In this document: piece by piece, positions 22,323 to 34,800 of the stretch | How the letters are laid out: each line of letters starts with the position of its first letter | Numbering within the stretch: position 1 is the stretch's first letter | NCBI GenBank assembly: GCA_020631735.1 | Contig: CM036199.1 | Location: 19,385,553 to 19,449,552 of the forward strand | DNA: 64,000 nucleotides | From: Saccharum officinarum | Taxonomy: Eukaryota; Streptophyta; Magnoliopsida; Poales; Poaceae | Reading direction: 5' to 3' | Program-made: the position numbers and the translations under genes | The notes under the pieces: model-generated | What the model was told of the DNA's origin: nothing | The model's database searches: none | What the model saw: the letters and a program-made list of their open reading frames with translations, nothing else

Positions 22323-22752
22323 CAGAGTAAATACCCGAGGAGCCATCTTTACTCCCTACACCGCCGCTACGTGCCACCCTCCGGCTCAACGCGTTCCAAC
22401 AGGAGGAGTCCAGCACGGTGCAGCACAACAGCAAGCCCAGCCGGAGGGCAGTGCAGCGGTGCGGAAGCCCACACCCCGAGCCCCCGAGGCCGCGACGCAA
22501 GACGCCGACGCCCCGAGCGGCGAGTGCCGAGGCCTAGCTGCTCGCCCGCCCGCCCGCCCGCCCGCCCGAGAGGCACCCAGCCGGCCGCCACCCCGTGCCC
22601 CCGCCTGGGCCTTGGCGCCTGGCGCTGGTTGCCGAGCCGGGCTGCGCGCGTGGCCGAGGTGCCGAGCAGCCGAGCAAGCTGCACGCCGCCGGCACCGCCC
22701 GCCACCCGCCGAGAGCGCCAACTGCAGAGCAGCGCGCCAGCGCCCTAGACCG
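22323..22752 (+). other. Probable 5' untranslated first exon of SRT1
   Basis: This GC-rich stretch of about 430 bp (with a cccg microsatellite near 22543-22570) ends in a good splice donor, cg|gtgagcg at 22753. The next exon begins after ttatag at 23227 and reaches the SRT1 start codon at 23275. The exact transcription start is not visible. Open frames on both strands here are composition effects. Confidence 0.5.
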
Positions 22753-23274
22753 GTGAGCGTGCTTCTGATTTCTGAAGTTCTGAGCTCTCCCAAATGGCCA
22801 AATCTCATACCCTAGGGTTTGGACAGTGAGCACTGGCTGTAAATTTGGGCTTGGGGATTGTGTATATGTGAAATGTGAAATTGGTGTGTGATTCATTGTT
22901 ATTGGGCAGTAGATTTATTGAGTGAAATTTCTCCTCGAACTAGAACTAGTATTGTAGTCTCTTATTTATGTAAAGACCTTATTTTATGTATGATCTATGT
23001 AAGTTTCGGACCTATTTATGCAAGTTTTGAACCTTTTAATTGTATTATTACAATTTGGTTAATTTAAGTCATGTATACTGAATTTTTTTGTGGATTTTAC
23101 CGTATTGTGTTTAAACTTTTTGATTAGGACCACTACGAGTTTGGCATTGGTGTTATGTTTCTCACCTAGCATACTCCCTATTGCAAATTATCAAGATCTG
23201 CCACTGACTAATGCAACCAATTTATAGGGTGTCTTAGACTGAAGATCTCAGCAAAGCTTGAAAAGGTGTGAGAG

Positions 23275-26200
23275 ATGTCATTGGGCTATGCTGAGAAGCT
23301 GTCCTACAGGGAGGACGTGGGTACTGTGGGAATGCCTGAGATCTTTGAGCCCCCTGAGCTAGTCCAGAATAAGGTTAATCTCTCTGGCCTATTTACTTGG
23401 ATTTATTATTAGATACAAATGCTTCAATATGCCTTGAAGCCAGCAAAATACTTGTGAGATGTTTGCACTTAATTCTGATATTAACTTTGAAGCATTTGTT
23501 TCCTTAGGCTGTAAATGAGCTACACAAGTGTTTTGGTTGTGTTAGGTTGTGGTTTAATCACGTAAAAGGGTAAATCCAGGTTTAGTGCTCGCTTAAGATT
23601 ATGTGATGTTTTTTTTGGGTTCAAGCATGTGCATGTTGCTTGGAATATATTTGAAAAATGATGACACTCATAACACAAATGAATGCTAGATTGTGTGCCC
23701 CCGCCTCTTTGGAGTTGCTGCCCTTTTTATAAAATTAGTTTTGTGAGATATGGTGAGGTTAGATATGTTCTATCAAGGAATGTCCTAAGCTGAGAAGATT
23801 AAGAACGATGCTACAAAGGGAGATTTACTGTGTTACTATTTTATTGGCTTTGGGGAAGATTAAATGGAGCAAGACAGTTTTCGGGATGTTTTGATCAGTG
23901 TGACATCTAGTCCAATTTGAATTAGGCACTTGGTGGCCCATGTGTGTGTTGATGTGAGATTAGCTGTGGGGAAGATTAAATGAAGCAAAGACAATTTTTG
24001 GGATGTATCATTGGTGTTTTCATGAGATTTTGTTGGCCCACGGTTTGATCAGTGTGACATCTCGTCCAATTTGAATTAGACACTTGGTGGCCCATGTGTG
24101 TGTTGATGCGAGATTGTGGGGTTTAGTCCCACCTTGCTAGTTGATGGTGGGTTAGACCATCATATAAGGTTGAGAGGTTTCTAGAGCACATGCCACTAAA
24201 CCTGGATTTACCCTTTTACGCGAAGCGAGAATGAAGGCTTAAGTGGGTTGATGGGCACTCATTTGAGCTGTTTGGACTCTAGGGCGTTATAGTTGGTGTG
24301 GCTGACTTCTAGCTTGACCCTCAGTTTGATGGCACATGAGCCATAAATTACGTCCTTCGCGCCAAGTAATTCCTTATATGTAGAAACCTGGTTCAGAGGC
24401 TGATCTGCTAGCTGTTAAAGGGAACTGAAATTTGCAAAGTACAGTAGTGAACTTAAGTTCTCCTTTGTGGGAATTTCTGGTAAGGTACTTGACCATGCAC
24501 CAGGGTGCTGGGGGAACATATATTGCCATCAGTGAAAAGTGGTGGATCCAGAAACGGGATGCGAGGGGGGCTAACAACAGAATACTATAAATTTTACTGT
24601 AGTTAAACTAAATGATGCAATAGGTATAACAAGAAAAATAACTAACAAATAACAATATTAATTTAAAATGCATGTAGGCCTCTATACTACTCCCTCCGTC
24701 CCAAAATAATTGATGTTTTAGGTTTGTCCTAAGTCAAACCATTTCAGGTTTGACCAATTTTTTTAGGAAAGAACATCAATATTTATGGCACCAAATAGGT
24801 ATAATATGAAAATATATTTCATGATGAATTTAATAATACTAATTTGGAATAAAAAACATTATTTTTTTGTATAAATTTGGTCAAACTTGTTGACTTAGGA
24901 CAAACCTAAAACATCACTTATTTTGGGACGGAGGGAGTAGTAGTGTTTCATGCGTGAAACTTTAGCTTGCTTCGTCTGACTCGCATCTACAACATGGAAA
25001 ACATCTGAGTACGGAACATGTTTCATCATTTGAAATTACGGAAACACTTATTTTTGATGGTTGAAGGCATATAACAATATTTTCTCAAGTACTAAAACAC
25101 ATATGCTGGGACTAAATCTTCAAGACATAAGCTTATAGAGTCATAGTAGTTTAGAAAGAGAGAACTCGATACTAATACTTGAGGCATAGTACGGAGTACC
25201 ACTAGTTTGTACAAGGCCTCTGGCAGGAAGCATCGCCTGTGCGATGAACAGGAGTGACGCTGGTGCCTCCATGCCTGCAGGCCGCCAGCTGCAGCTGCGC
25301 CAGCTGGATTGGGATGGAGGACCAGCGGCTGCATGTGTGGGACCTGGACTTGGTCGGCTGGTTGGCCATCTGGCTGGCTAGCGGCGGATCTACTGGAGGT
25401 GCTGGCCATCTATGGTTGGGTGCATGGATGCTGGGAGCAGCAGGATGGCCAAGTCGTGATGGGGATTGGTTGAACGCCGGCTGCAAGACCGCTAGGACGA
25501 AGCGGAGCATGGGAGTCTCAGAATGGTGTGAGTTTGGCTGGTACTGGGCCAAGTTTACTGTGTTAACCTGGGCTGGACCTTGTTGGCTTCTTCTATGGGC
25601 TGGTATTGCTACATGGGGTCTTGGCTTTTACTTGGGCTGGATCCGGGCTGCAGTCCCCCCCAGCCCAGGCCCTAGATCCACCCCTGTTAGTGATGACAAT
25701 GTCATGGTGACAACCAGAGCACTTCTGTTCATGTGCCATATTATGGCACCTCGCACCTTTTCAGAAAATGTACTAAAATGAAACTTATAGCTGTGCAAAT
25801 CCATGTTGTGGTTAATGTTTTTTTGAAGCAACATGTTGTGGTTAATGTTACCAATAGAGGCACATTAAATAATCTCTGTATTTTGACATTCTATTTTTTT
25901 CTCCCTGAATTGTTGATGCAGATAGAAGAGCTTGCTGCCATGGTGCAAAAGGTTGTGCTACCATGTTGGTACTCATTTCAACTCTTAATCATGATTTCCT
26001 TATACTGATGGTATTCATTGGCCTTTGCAATGCAGAGTAAGCATTTAGTGGTGTTTACTGGGGCAGGGATATCAACTTCATCAGGCATACCTGATTTTCG
26101 AGGGCCCAAGGGTGTCTGGACCTTGCAGGTAGTACTGGTGTCTGTTACTTGCCTTGAGTATGGACCCCTTTGGCATGTGAATGTATTTATTTTAAGTGAT

Positions 26201-27402
26201 TTTTGATGCTTGGTTGCAAGCTAGACATCCTTGCGTGGCATGCAGTCTACATTTGAGTGTATGTAGATAGAAGGGAGATAGAATGACAGAAATGTGTTCC
26301 CATTATAATATTAGACTTTGGTGCCCACCAAAAAGTTATTTTCCTTCACAAATACTTGTTGTTTTGGATAAGATCTAGTCAAACTTCAGAAACTTTTTTC
26401 AGTAACTACCAACTATTTAGTTTAGAAACAAAAAAGTTACATTCATAGATTTTAAAAGAGTGTACTATCATAATTCTATAAATTTGTTAGATTTTATAAC
26501 TATATCCTAACAGAAAGTAGTGGTCAAATTTTCACATTGGAGAGTATGTCATGTCCAAGTGTCAGGTATTTTTGACCGTAGGATGATATTATGAAATTCG
26601 TCCATTTTTTCTTATTTTAAACAAACATAGTTTTCAATAATCAATACCTGCTATTCCTCATAAGAAGAATTTCTTTCCTGATGAACAGTTATTTGAATAA
26701 ACACTTTCAGTTTTATAATTTTACATGTTATAGCGTGCAGGAAAAGGTGTTCCTAATGCATCACTTCCCTTCCATCGTGCTGTTCCAAGCTTGACTCATA
26801 TGGCACTAGTCGAACTGGAAAGAGCAGGGCTTCTAAAGTTTGTCATAAGCCAGGTGTGCTCTAGGTGCAGTACCTCCAGATATTCTTCATTCTATTCATC
26901 TTACTGCTAAGGAGTTTAACATATCAAAATATGAAATAACTTATCAAAGTACAAAATCTTAAATATGTAAAATTAAAATATACATAATGCAATCTTTTAT
27001 TTATTATTAGTTATTACAGTATTCTTCTGTGTGATTAATGGATTGCTTCTGACACCCATTTAATTTGAGTAGTCTGTATTTTCCAGAATGTTGACAGCCT
27101 ACATCTCCGTTCTGGTTTCCCAAGGGAGAAGCTGGCTGAATTACATGGCAATTCTTTCAAGGAGATCTGCCCATGCTGTAAAACTGAGTATGATTTACTT
27201 GTATTACATCTTATTCAGGAGTATGTATCATTTATCCATAAAGTTCCTTTTTTCTCGTCTTGGTTTATTCAAGTGACTGTTCTCTGTTTGAAGGTACCTT
27301 CGTGATTTTGAGATTGAGACAATAGGACTGAAGGATACTCCAAGGCGTTGTTCTGATAAGAATTGTGGAGCTAGATTAAAAGATACAGTTCTTGACTGGG
27401 AT
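23275..27402 (+). CDS. SRT1: SIRT6-type NAD-dependent deacetylase SRT1, first six coding exons (3' part missing)
   Basis: This encodes the N-terminal 184 residues of a plant SRT1 sirtuin, a nuclear NAD-dependent histone deacylase of the SIRT6 class. Coding exons are 23275-23373, 25922-25951, 26036-26128, 26734-26853, 27087-27187 and 27294-27402, all with GT-AG borders and a continuous frame. It starts [14 protein letters not shown], as known for SRT1. The NAD-binding GAGIS is at residues 52-56 and PDFRGP starts at 62. QNVD is at 114-117, the catalytic His is H134 (LHGNSF), and zinc Cys are C142, C145, C167 and C172. No stop or frameshift is seen. The next exon, with the second half of the Rossmann fold, is not present before the gap at 28375. 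The loss is probably an assembly break, though a disrupted gene cannot be excluded. Confidence 0.92.
23561..24220. repeat. Perfect 27-bp inverted repeat bracketing ~600 bp in SRT1 intron
   Basis: The left arm is 23561-23587 and the right arm is 24194-24220, exactly reverse-complementary over 27 bp. The spacer holds two direct copies of a block (about 23851-23960 and 23967-24110, sharing gggaagattaaatg and tttgatcagtgtgacatct). It then has agtcccaccttgc and catataagg about 30 bp apart. It may be an old inverted-repeat transposon or a foldback unit. No coding content is seen. Confidence 0.6.
24538..25685. mobile_element. Possible DNA-transposon remnant in SRT1 intron
   Basis: The ends agtggtggatccag (24538) and ctagatccacccct (25685) are imperfect inverted repeats, each next to a G- or C-rich run (gcgagggggg and tccccccc). 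A Stowaway-like MITE is nested inside at 24687-24940. A 175-residue open frame inside (25254-25781) has no domain and crosses the end, so it is not taken as a gene. Confidence 0.4.
24687..24940. mobile_element. Stowaway-like MITE
   Basis: It has ctactccctccgtcccaaaa at the left end and ttttgggacggagggagtag at the right. The inverted repeats extend for about 50 bp with few mismatches (gatgttttaggtttgtccta on both arms). This is the classic CTCCCTCCGT end of grass Stowaway/mariner MITEs. It is about 254 bp and non-coding. Confidence 0.85.
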
Positions 27403-28154
27403 GTAAGTACCTGCACCTTCTACATGTTGAGCTACAAATTTTTTATCGAAATATTTCATTTGGCAATAAGAAGTACTGTGAAATATTACCTTTGGCAAAT
27501 GGAAGTTCTATGAAACACTACAGATTTTCATGTTACATAGTGTTGTGGGCGGTTTTTTTAAATTTTTTATAACTGGCAAATAGATTAGTGGCAAGATGCC
27601 ACGACGAGGGTGAAAGACCCCCATGATACAGAGTTCCATAGCCAACACAATATTTGATGAGGTCATTTGAATTCTTGACATACTAGCTATTCTGTCTTGC
27701 AAACCATTTGTGTTGTGATAGAATTTTTTTAGTAGTGCTTCTATAATTTTTTGTCTCTAAAAGGTGTTGGTGGCTTAAATTGCAACCGAACACTGCACCA
27801 ATTTTCAGAAGTACTGTTTTTGGGATTGTATTTTTGGTTTTTAGGTATGCGTAGCAGCGATGCAGCATTACTTGAATGTTTTTCCTGTGGCAAAAGATTA
27901 TGCATCACTGTTAAGTTCTACTTGTTGTTGACTTATTGACTCCGTTGCTTCTTAAGGATCAGAACCCTAGAATAGTGGCATCCATCGAAATATTTATTGA
28001 GAAGTGTCAGTGGTTTTCAGGGATGAGTAGCAGCATTACTTGAGTGTGTTTCCTGTGGCTTTAAGATTATTCATTAGTATAACTTCTGTTTGTAGTTGAC
28101 TATGTTGCTCCTTAAGGATCAGAACCTAGAATACTGTGTGCTTAGTAAATATTT
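27403..28154 (+). other. SRT1 intron 6 (partial) with a direct duplication
   Basis: It starts with a strong donor gtaagtac. A block of about 130-150 bp is present twice, near 27842-27985 and 28018-28145 (shared gagtagcag/gcagcattacttga, tttcctgtggc, aaggatcagaacc, tagaata). No exon with the expected next SRT1 residues was found. Confidence 0.6.
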
Positions 28155-28374
28155 TTTGTGTCATGGTCAGGCGCACGTATACCAGGCGCCGTCGGGCCCG
28201 TGACGTGCGCCGCGCCAGGGAACGCGCAAGCCGCGCGCTGGACACGCGCGCAGACGACGCGCAGGGGTCGTTCACCACCAGTGGCTAGGAGCAAAGGCGA
28301 TCAAGACTTTCAGTTTTAGATCCTTAATTTTAGCAGTTTATTTCCTTATTAGTTGGGCTGTTGGCCATATATCC
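28155..28374. other. GC-shifted sequence at contig end, probably another repeat
   Basis: GC content rises sharply at about 28165 (ggcgcacg, gtgacgtgcgccgcgcc) and falls again toward the gap. It is unlike the SRT1 intron before it. It may be the edge of an inserted element, but no end or target duplication can be shown. Confidence 0.35.
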
Positions 28375-28474
28375 NNNNNNNNNNNNNNNNNNNNNNNNNN
28401 NNNNNNNNNNNNNNNNNNNNNNNNNNNNNNNNNNNNNNNNNNNNNNNNNNNNNNNNNNNNNNNNNNNNNNNNNN
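28375..28474. other. Assembly gap of exactly 100 N
   Basis: 100 N in a row is a conventional gap of unknown size. SRT1 intron sequence lies to the left and gypsy RT sequence to the right. Confidence 0.98.
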
Positions 28475-31160
28475 ATGTTTGGGGGGCACATTGGGTCGAC
28501 CGTCGAGGCTTACGTCGACGACATCGTGGTCAAAACCCAACGTGCCGGCGACCTGGTCAGCGACCTCGACGTTGCATTCAAGTGCCTCAGAGCAAAAAAA
28601 CATCAAACTCAATCCAGAGAAATGTGTCTTCGGCGTCCCACGAGGTATGCTTTTAGGTTTATCGTATCTAAACGTGGCATCGAGGCCAACCCTGAAAAAA
28701 TCTCTGCAATCACCAAAATGGGCCCCATCCGAGATCTCAAGGCGTACAGAGAGTCACAGGTTGCTTGGCGGCACTCAGCCGTTTCATTTCGCGCCTCGGC
28801 GAAAAAGCACTCCCTCTGTACCGTCTCTTGAGGAAATCGGACCATTTTTCCTAGAACCTCGAGGCTGAGGAGGCTCTCACAAAACTGAAAGCCACCCTCT
28901 CTAGCTCACCGATCCTCGTCCCTCCGACCCCGGGGGAACCACTCCTACTCTAATGTCGCAGCGACATCACAAGTTGTCAGTGCTGCCCTGGTTGTCGAAC
29001 GGGCCGAGGAGGCACACACCTTGCTCGTCCAGAGGCCGGTCTATTTCGTTAGCGAGGTGCTCTCAGAAACAAAGTGTCGGTACCCATAGATCCAGAAACT
29101 GCTGTATGCTGTCATCTTGACACGGCGCAAGCTCCGACACTACTTCGAGGGTCACCCGGTTACTGTGGTTTCTTCTTTCCCCTTGGGAGAGATAGCCCAG
29201 AACCGGGAAGCCTCGGGTAGGATTGCCAAATGGGCGGTCGAGCTTATGGGCGAGGCATTGTCCTTTGCGCCGCGAAAAGCTATCAAGTCACAGGCGTTAG
29301 CAGATTTTCTGGCCGAGTGGACTGACACACAACTCCCTCCTGCACAGCTCCAAGCGGAGCTGTGGACCATGTACTTCGATGGGTCATTAACGAAAATGGG
29401 AGCAGGCGCGGGCTTGCTCTTCATCTCACCCCTCGGGGTTCACATGCGCTACGTCATCCGGCTTCATTTCCCTGCATCTAACAACGTCGCCGAATACGAG
29501 GCACTCGTCACGGGGTTGAGAATCGCCATCGAGCTCGGGGTCCGACACCTCGACGTCCGAGGCGACTCTCAACTCGTGATTGATCAGGTGATGAAGAACT
29601 CGAGCTGCCGCGACCCCAAGATGGAGGCCTACTGCCAGGAAGTACGGCGCCTCGAGGACAAGTTTCACGGCCTCGAGCTCAACCACATCGCACGCAGGTA
29701 TAATGAGGCCGCTGATGAATTGGCAAAAATCGCGTCCGGTCGAGCCACGGTTCCACCGGACGTCTTCGCGAAAGACCTTCAGCGCCCATCCGTCGACCTC
29801 AGGCCAGACGGGGGGTCGACGAGGCGTCGATCGACCTTCCACCTAAGGCAGAAGCCCCCTCGACCGGGCTGAAGCCATGCAGGTGGAAGACTCGACGTCA
29901 CCGCCTGACCTCGAGCCTGATTGGCGCGTCCCGTACCTCGACTACCTCATCCATGGGGACCTCCCCTCGGATAGGACTGAGGCTCGACGGATCGCACGTC
30001 GGGCCAAAACTTTTGTGATCATGAGCGACAGCAGGGAGCTCTACCGTCGTAGCCCTACCGGTATCCTCCAACGTTGCATCACGAAAGAGCAAGGCAGAAA
30101 TCTGCTCGGCGATCTTCACTCGGGGCTTGCGGTCACCACGCTGCGCCTCGAACCCTTGTCGGAAACGCCTTTCGACAAGGATTCTATTGGCCGACCGCGG
30201 TCTCCGACGCTGTCAAGCTAGTACGCTCCTGCGAGGGTTGTCAGTACTATGCGAGACAGACTCATCTTCCGGCACATGCCCTACAGACTATCCCCATCAC
30301 ATGGCCGTTCGCCGTTTGGGGGCTCGACCTTGTCGGACCACTGAAAAGGACGACCGGCGGCTTCACCCACTTGCTCGTCGCAATCGACAAATTCTCCAAG
30401 TGGATCGAGGCCGCCCTATCACCAGCATCAGGTCCGAACAAGCTGTACTCTTCTTCACTAACATTGTTCATCGCTTCGGGGTCCCAACTGTATCATCACG
30501 GACAACGGCACCCAGTTCACTGGCAAGAAGTTTTTGGATTTCTGCGACAACCACCACATCCGTGTGCTCTGGTCGGCCGTGGCTCATCCAAAAACAAACG
30601 GGCAAGTGGAACGTGCCAACGGCATGGTTCTACAAGGCCTTAAGCCCAGAATCTTTGACAAACTAAACAAACATGGCAAAAGATGGGCTGCCGAGCTACC
30701 CTCGGTCCTGTGGAGCCTAAGAACAACGCCGAGTCGAGCCACGGGGTTCACTCCGTTCTTCTTAGTCTACGGGTCTGAGGCTATGCTACCAACCGATATA
30801 GAATACGGGTCCCCAAGATTGAAGGCATACAACGAAGTACACAACGACGCCACAAGACAGGACGCCCTCGACCAGCTCGAGGAAGCCCGAGATGTGGCTC
30901 TGTTGCATTCTGCCAGGTACCAGCAGGGTCTCCGACGCTACCACGACAGATACGTCCGCAAGCGTGACCTCAACGTTGGTGACTTGGTGCTACGGCGGAA
31001 CCAGAACACCAAGGGACGGCACAAGCTCACACCACCATGGGAAGGGCCGTACATCATCGCAGAAGTACTAAAGCCGGGCACCTACAAGCTATCCAACGAG
31101 AAGGGCGAAATCCTCACCAACGCTTGGAACATCGAACAGCTACGTCGCTTCTTTCCTTAA
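28475..31160 (+). pseudogene. Tat-type pol: RT, RNase H, archaeal-type RNase H, integrase (several frameshifts)
   Basis: RT motif YVDDIVVKT is at about 28510 and the thumb (NPEKCVFGV) appears in shifted frames. The gypsy RNase H tail SEVLSETKCRYP is near 29050. The frame at 29117-29872 carries an extra RNase H with YFDGS (D88), NNVAEYEAL (E126) and VRGDSQLV (D150), typical of Tat elements. Integrase follows: zinc-site Cys pair SCEGCQ, first Asp in GLDLVGPLKR (about 30325), second Asp region near 30500 in a shifted frame, and Glu in NGQVERAN (about 30600). The last frame (30534-31160) is open to LRRFFP. At least four frame changes make pol inactive as read. Confidence 0.88.
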
Positions 31161-31849
31161 AAAGCCTCGAGGCTCTGTATTTCCTTTTTCGTCAATAAAG
31201 AATACAGCGATGTTTAAAATTTCTCGTTTCGTAATAAGGAAGGATCGACCCTGCACTCCAGAGTCGACCCTCCCTCGGGGCTGGCAAGGGGGAACCCCCG
31301 GTCCCCGAAAAACCGAAAAAACTTGCGCTCTTTTTTAAATTTAAGAACCGTTTCTTAGATCGACTTCGCTGAAAGAGCACCCTAAGGTTCGAAAGGGCTC
31401 TCGAGCCTGGAGCATCACCTACGCCTCCGAGGCTACGGTACCTCCACTCGACCCTTGCGCCTTTTAGAGGTACGCCTTCACGCTGAGAAGATCTAAACAA
31501 CGGTTCCTAAAATTAAAAAAGAACATACCCCCTGTCGCTTAGATCAGGCTCTCACACGATTTACTAGGCCGCAACATCACCCTGAAGCTCGAGGGCAGTC
31601 GAGCCGCGAGATCACTTACGCCCCCGAGGCTACGGTACCTCCACTCGCTCCCTTACGCCAAAGGATGTAGCTGCGCGCTAGGTAAATCACGCGAGAACAC
31701 GATCCGTGCGATAAAGGGAAGAAAAGCTCGAGTAAAACTAAATCAACCGCGAACCGGTTTATGTTTCGAGTCTTTTAGGCCTCCGCGGCCACCACGATCA
31801 AAATTCGAAATACTAACTTATTACATGGGCCTTCATGCCCAGATTTGGC
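31161..31849. other. Spacer between convergent pol and antisense gene
   Basis: A canonical AATAAA lies at 31194-31199, 34 bp after the pol stop. Two related phrases with gaggctacggtacctccactcg occur near 31430 and 31632. No open frame of interest is seen. Confidence 0.6.
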
Positions 31850-34800
31850 TCACAGGCCTTCGTCGTCGGCAGGAGGAACCACCTCGGCTTCAAAAAGCGA
31901 GGCCAGACGACTCCCAGGCTCTTCGGCGGCTTCGATCAGCTCCACGCAGGCGTCCTCGTTCTCCTCGTCCGTCCGATCGGGGTCTGTGATGAAGCCCTCG
32001 GCAACGAGCCTCATATCAAACACAAACCCCGAACGGACGACGGCCAGCGCCCTCTTCACGCCGTGATGGAGGCCGTTCCGTATCTTCTCCCGGGCAAGGC
32101 GGCCCAGCGCCACCATCCGTCGGACGAAGGAGTTCCCCGGAACATCTTCCCGGTGTCGGTGTCGGGCTCGACCCCTAGGCCATCACACACAGTGGTGATC
32201 ACGCCCTGGAGAAGTTGGGTCCTCCGGACCTCGGCTTCGAAGAGGCTCTGGAAGGAGTTGGCGCACGATTGGGCCTCTCGGTTCTCTCTCTCCAGCTCTG
32301 AAACACGACAAACAAATTAGTGCCCAACGCGGGCCTTCAACGTCGTGACTATAACAACCACACTTACCCTCGACGTGGGTCTGCAGGCCCACGACCTCGT
32401 CGCGGAGCCCCCACATGTTCGCTCGAGCCCCAGGAAGGCGTTGTCCTTGTCACGGATGGCCGCCTTTAGCGCCTCGACCTCCTGCCGAGCAGACTCGAGA
32501 GCTGCGTCCTTCTTTTGGACGGCTCCCTGCAGCGTCGTGACCTCGGCATGGAAGGCGTCGCGCTGAAGACTGACCTGGGAGACATCCTCCTCAAGCTCCT
32601 TCACCCGCGCAGACAAGGGCTCGAGGTCCCTGCGCGCCTGGGTAGCCTCCTCCCGAGCCTTGTCCAGGCTTGTGCGCATCACGGCCTCGGCCGCCCATGC
32701 CTGCGCCGCCTCTTCCTTCAATGTGGCGTATGCGACGCGCAGTTCAGCCATCTCGGCGTTCCGATCGGATAGCCGTTTCTGGCCTCCTCGACCAGAACCC
32801 GTTGCTGGGACAGCGCGCCCCACACGCCACTCTCGTCCCGGATGAAGAGTGACTTGCGGCGGGAGTACTCCTTCAGCTCCTGAACGCAATTCGAAAAGGT
32901 CACAAATCCGAAGAAAAAACAGCCTATCAAGCGAGCCGACGGGTCGATCATACCTCGGTGGCATCCCCCATACTCCGCACAGCGCCGGACGCCACTCGAA
33001 GCAACCGGTCGAGATGCTGGCGGACGCCCTCGAGGTACTCCCATCGGTGCACTTCGTCTTTGTCGCTAAGGACAAAGACGGGCTCGGCGTCGGGGTTCGT
33101 AGCGTCCCTGAACTCAAGGGACGGCCCCCCCACTTCGGCAGCTCCGCCTCGACCCGCGCTATCGCCAGCGCGGCGATGTCGGGCCACGAGGAGGACGACC
33201 CGGCCGGGGCGTCTCCCGGTCCCGCGGAAGGACCGGCCTCGCCCGCGGTATCCGCCTCTCCAACGGCCGTCGAGACACCGGCCTGGTCCGCGACCTCACC
33301 CCCCTCGACCCCTATCGTTTGTTTTCCCTTGTCCAGGGAGATGTTGTCGAGGGGAGCGTGAGGGCGGGCACTTACGACCGCCGGCGCCACCGGAGCCGGC
33401 ACCTCGACCGACGACGGCTCCGGTACCCTCGCCTCGACCGTCGGCACCGCCGGAGCCGGCGTCTCTTCTTCGGGTGCTCCGGATGGGGGCTCGACCGCCC
33501 CGATCTCCACCACGCCCGCTGGCTCTGCCGACGGGCCTTGTCGCGGCTGCGACCCCTTCGCCAGGACCGTCTCTTGCCCCGACACCGACGCGACCTCCTC
33601 CTTGGTCACGTCAGCACCCGCCCGCTCCGCGTCGCGGACGGGTGCCTCGCTCGTCGCGACCGCAACGGCAGCCTCGGCCGTCCCCGACGGCCGGGGCCCC
33701 GCCTCGACCACGTCAAGAGCCGCCGCCTTTGCCGGTTCGGCCCCCTCGACGGCGGGCTCCGGGCCGGCAACCGCCGCGGCGTCGGCCGACCCTTGCTGAT
33801 GTCGCAGGCGCCCTTTCGCTGCCTCGACCTGACGGACCCAGGCCGCGTCCTGCTCCGCCGTCCGGTTGAGGACAACGGCGCTGGCTCGCAGCGACTTCAC
33901 AGGGGTAGGCCCCATTGGCTCCGCCTTCCGCTTCAGCCTGCGAAGTGAGAAGAATTGTCAGCCGACGGACTTTGGGAAAGGCAGGACAACCAAGTTGAGA
34001 TACTTACCCAGAAATCGGCACCAAGTACCTCGACCCTGCGCGGCTCGAGCCTCCCGGGACGGCCGCTGGTGGCCCCGCGGCGGCCTCACCAGCAGGCCGA
34101 GCGCTCCTGGGAGCCCCGGCCAACACACCGCCCTGCGCCCTTTGTGCTCCCGAGGCCAGCTGGCCTCGGGTCCTTACTCCTACCGGCGCCGCCGCTGATA
34201 ACGACGCCGGTACCACCGTCTCCGCCCCTGCCGGAGCTTGCGAGGCCCCGGCTGGTGCGGACGTCCCCGACGACCCCTCTCGCCGGGTCCGGGGTAAAAT
34301 GGCCCCTCCCCTCGAGGGGCCAGATCCCTTCTCCACCTTCTTCCCCTCGACCTCCTCGACCACGACGACCGAGGAGGACCCCCCCCGATGGGCTCCAGCA
34401 GGGGGCGAATGTCGGGGAGATCCCCAAGCCTGGTCGCAATCTCATACCGCGACAGGGCATCTTCATCTTCATCGCTGCTGCCGTCGTCCTCCCCCGAGAC
34501 TGTCTCAGAAGGCGACGGTGACAGGGGCACTCCGTCGATGGCTTGCTGGCGCCGGCGCTTCTTCAACGCCTCCGCCTTCTTGGCCTTGCGGATCGCCCGC
34601 TTCTTGGCCGTCTCCTTGGCCTGCTTCTTCTGGGAGGCATGCAGGCGTCGAGCCTCCCGGGCGGGCCGATCTTCTGGGACTGGTGGGCGCGTTTCCCGCA
34701 ACGCCGACAAATCCTACACACCGGCCTCGACCACATCAGCGAAATCCATAGAAAAACAAGAAAAGCAATACCTCAGCCCCGGGATACGTACCACGGATTC

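Noticed and set aside
22261..22815. Open frames of 112-184 residues in the GC-rich region before SRT1
   Set aside because: Pro/Arg/Ala-rich frames on both strands across a CpG-rich first exon, crossing the splice donor at 22753; no similarity to SRT1 or any known protein.
25254..25781. 175-residue Trp-rich open frame in SRT1 intron
   Set aside because: It lies within and across the end of a DNA-transposon remnant, has no domain, and is not in the SRT1 frame or exon structure.
28349..28868. Open frames spanning the N run
   Set aside because: Translation through unknown bases is meaningless; only the part after 28474 (RT YVDD region) is real.
28475..31160. Element D as the insertion that destroyed SRT1
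   Set aside because: They are separated by a gap of unknown size, and the split MITE indicates that these contigs are not neighbours in this order.
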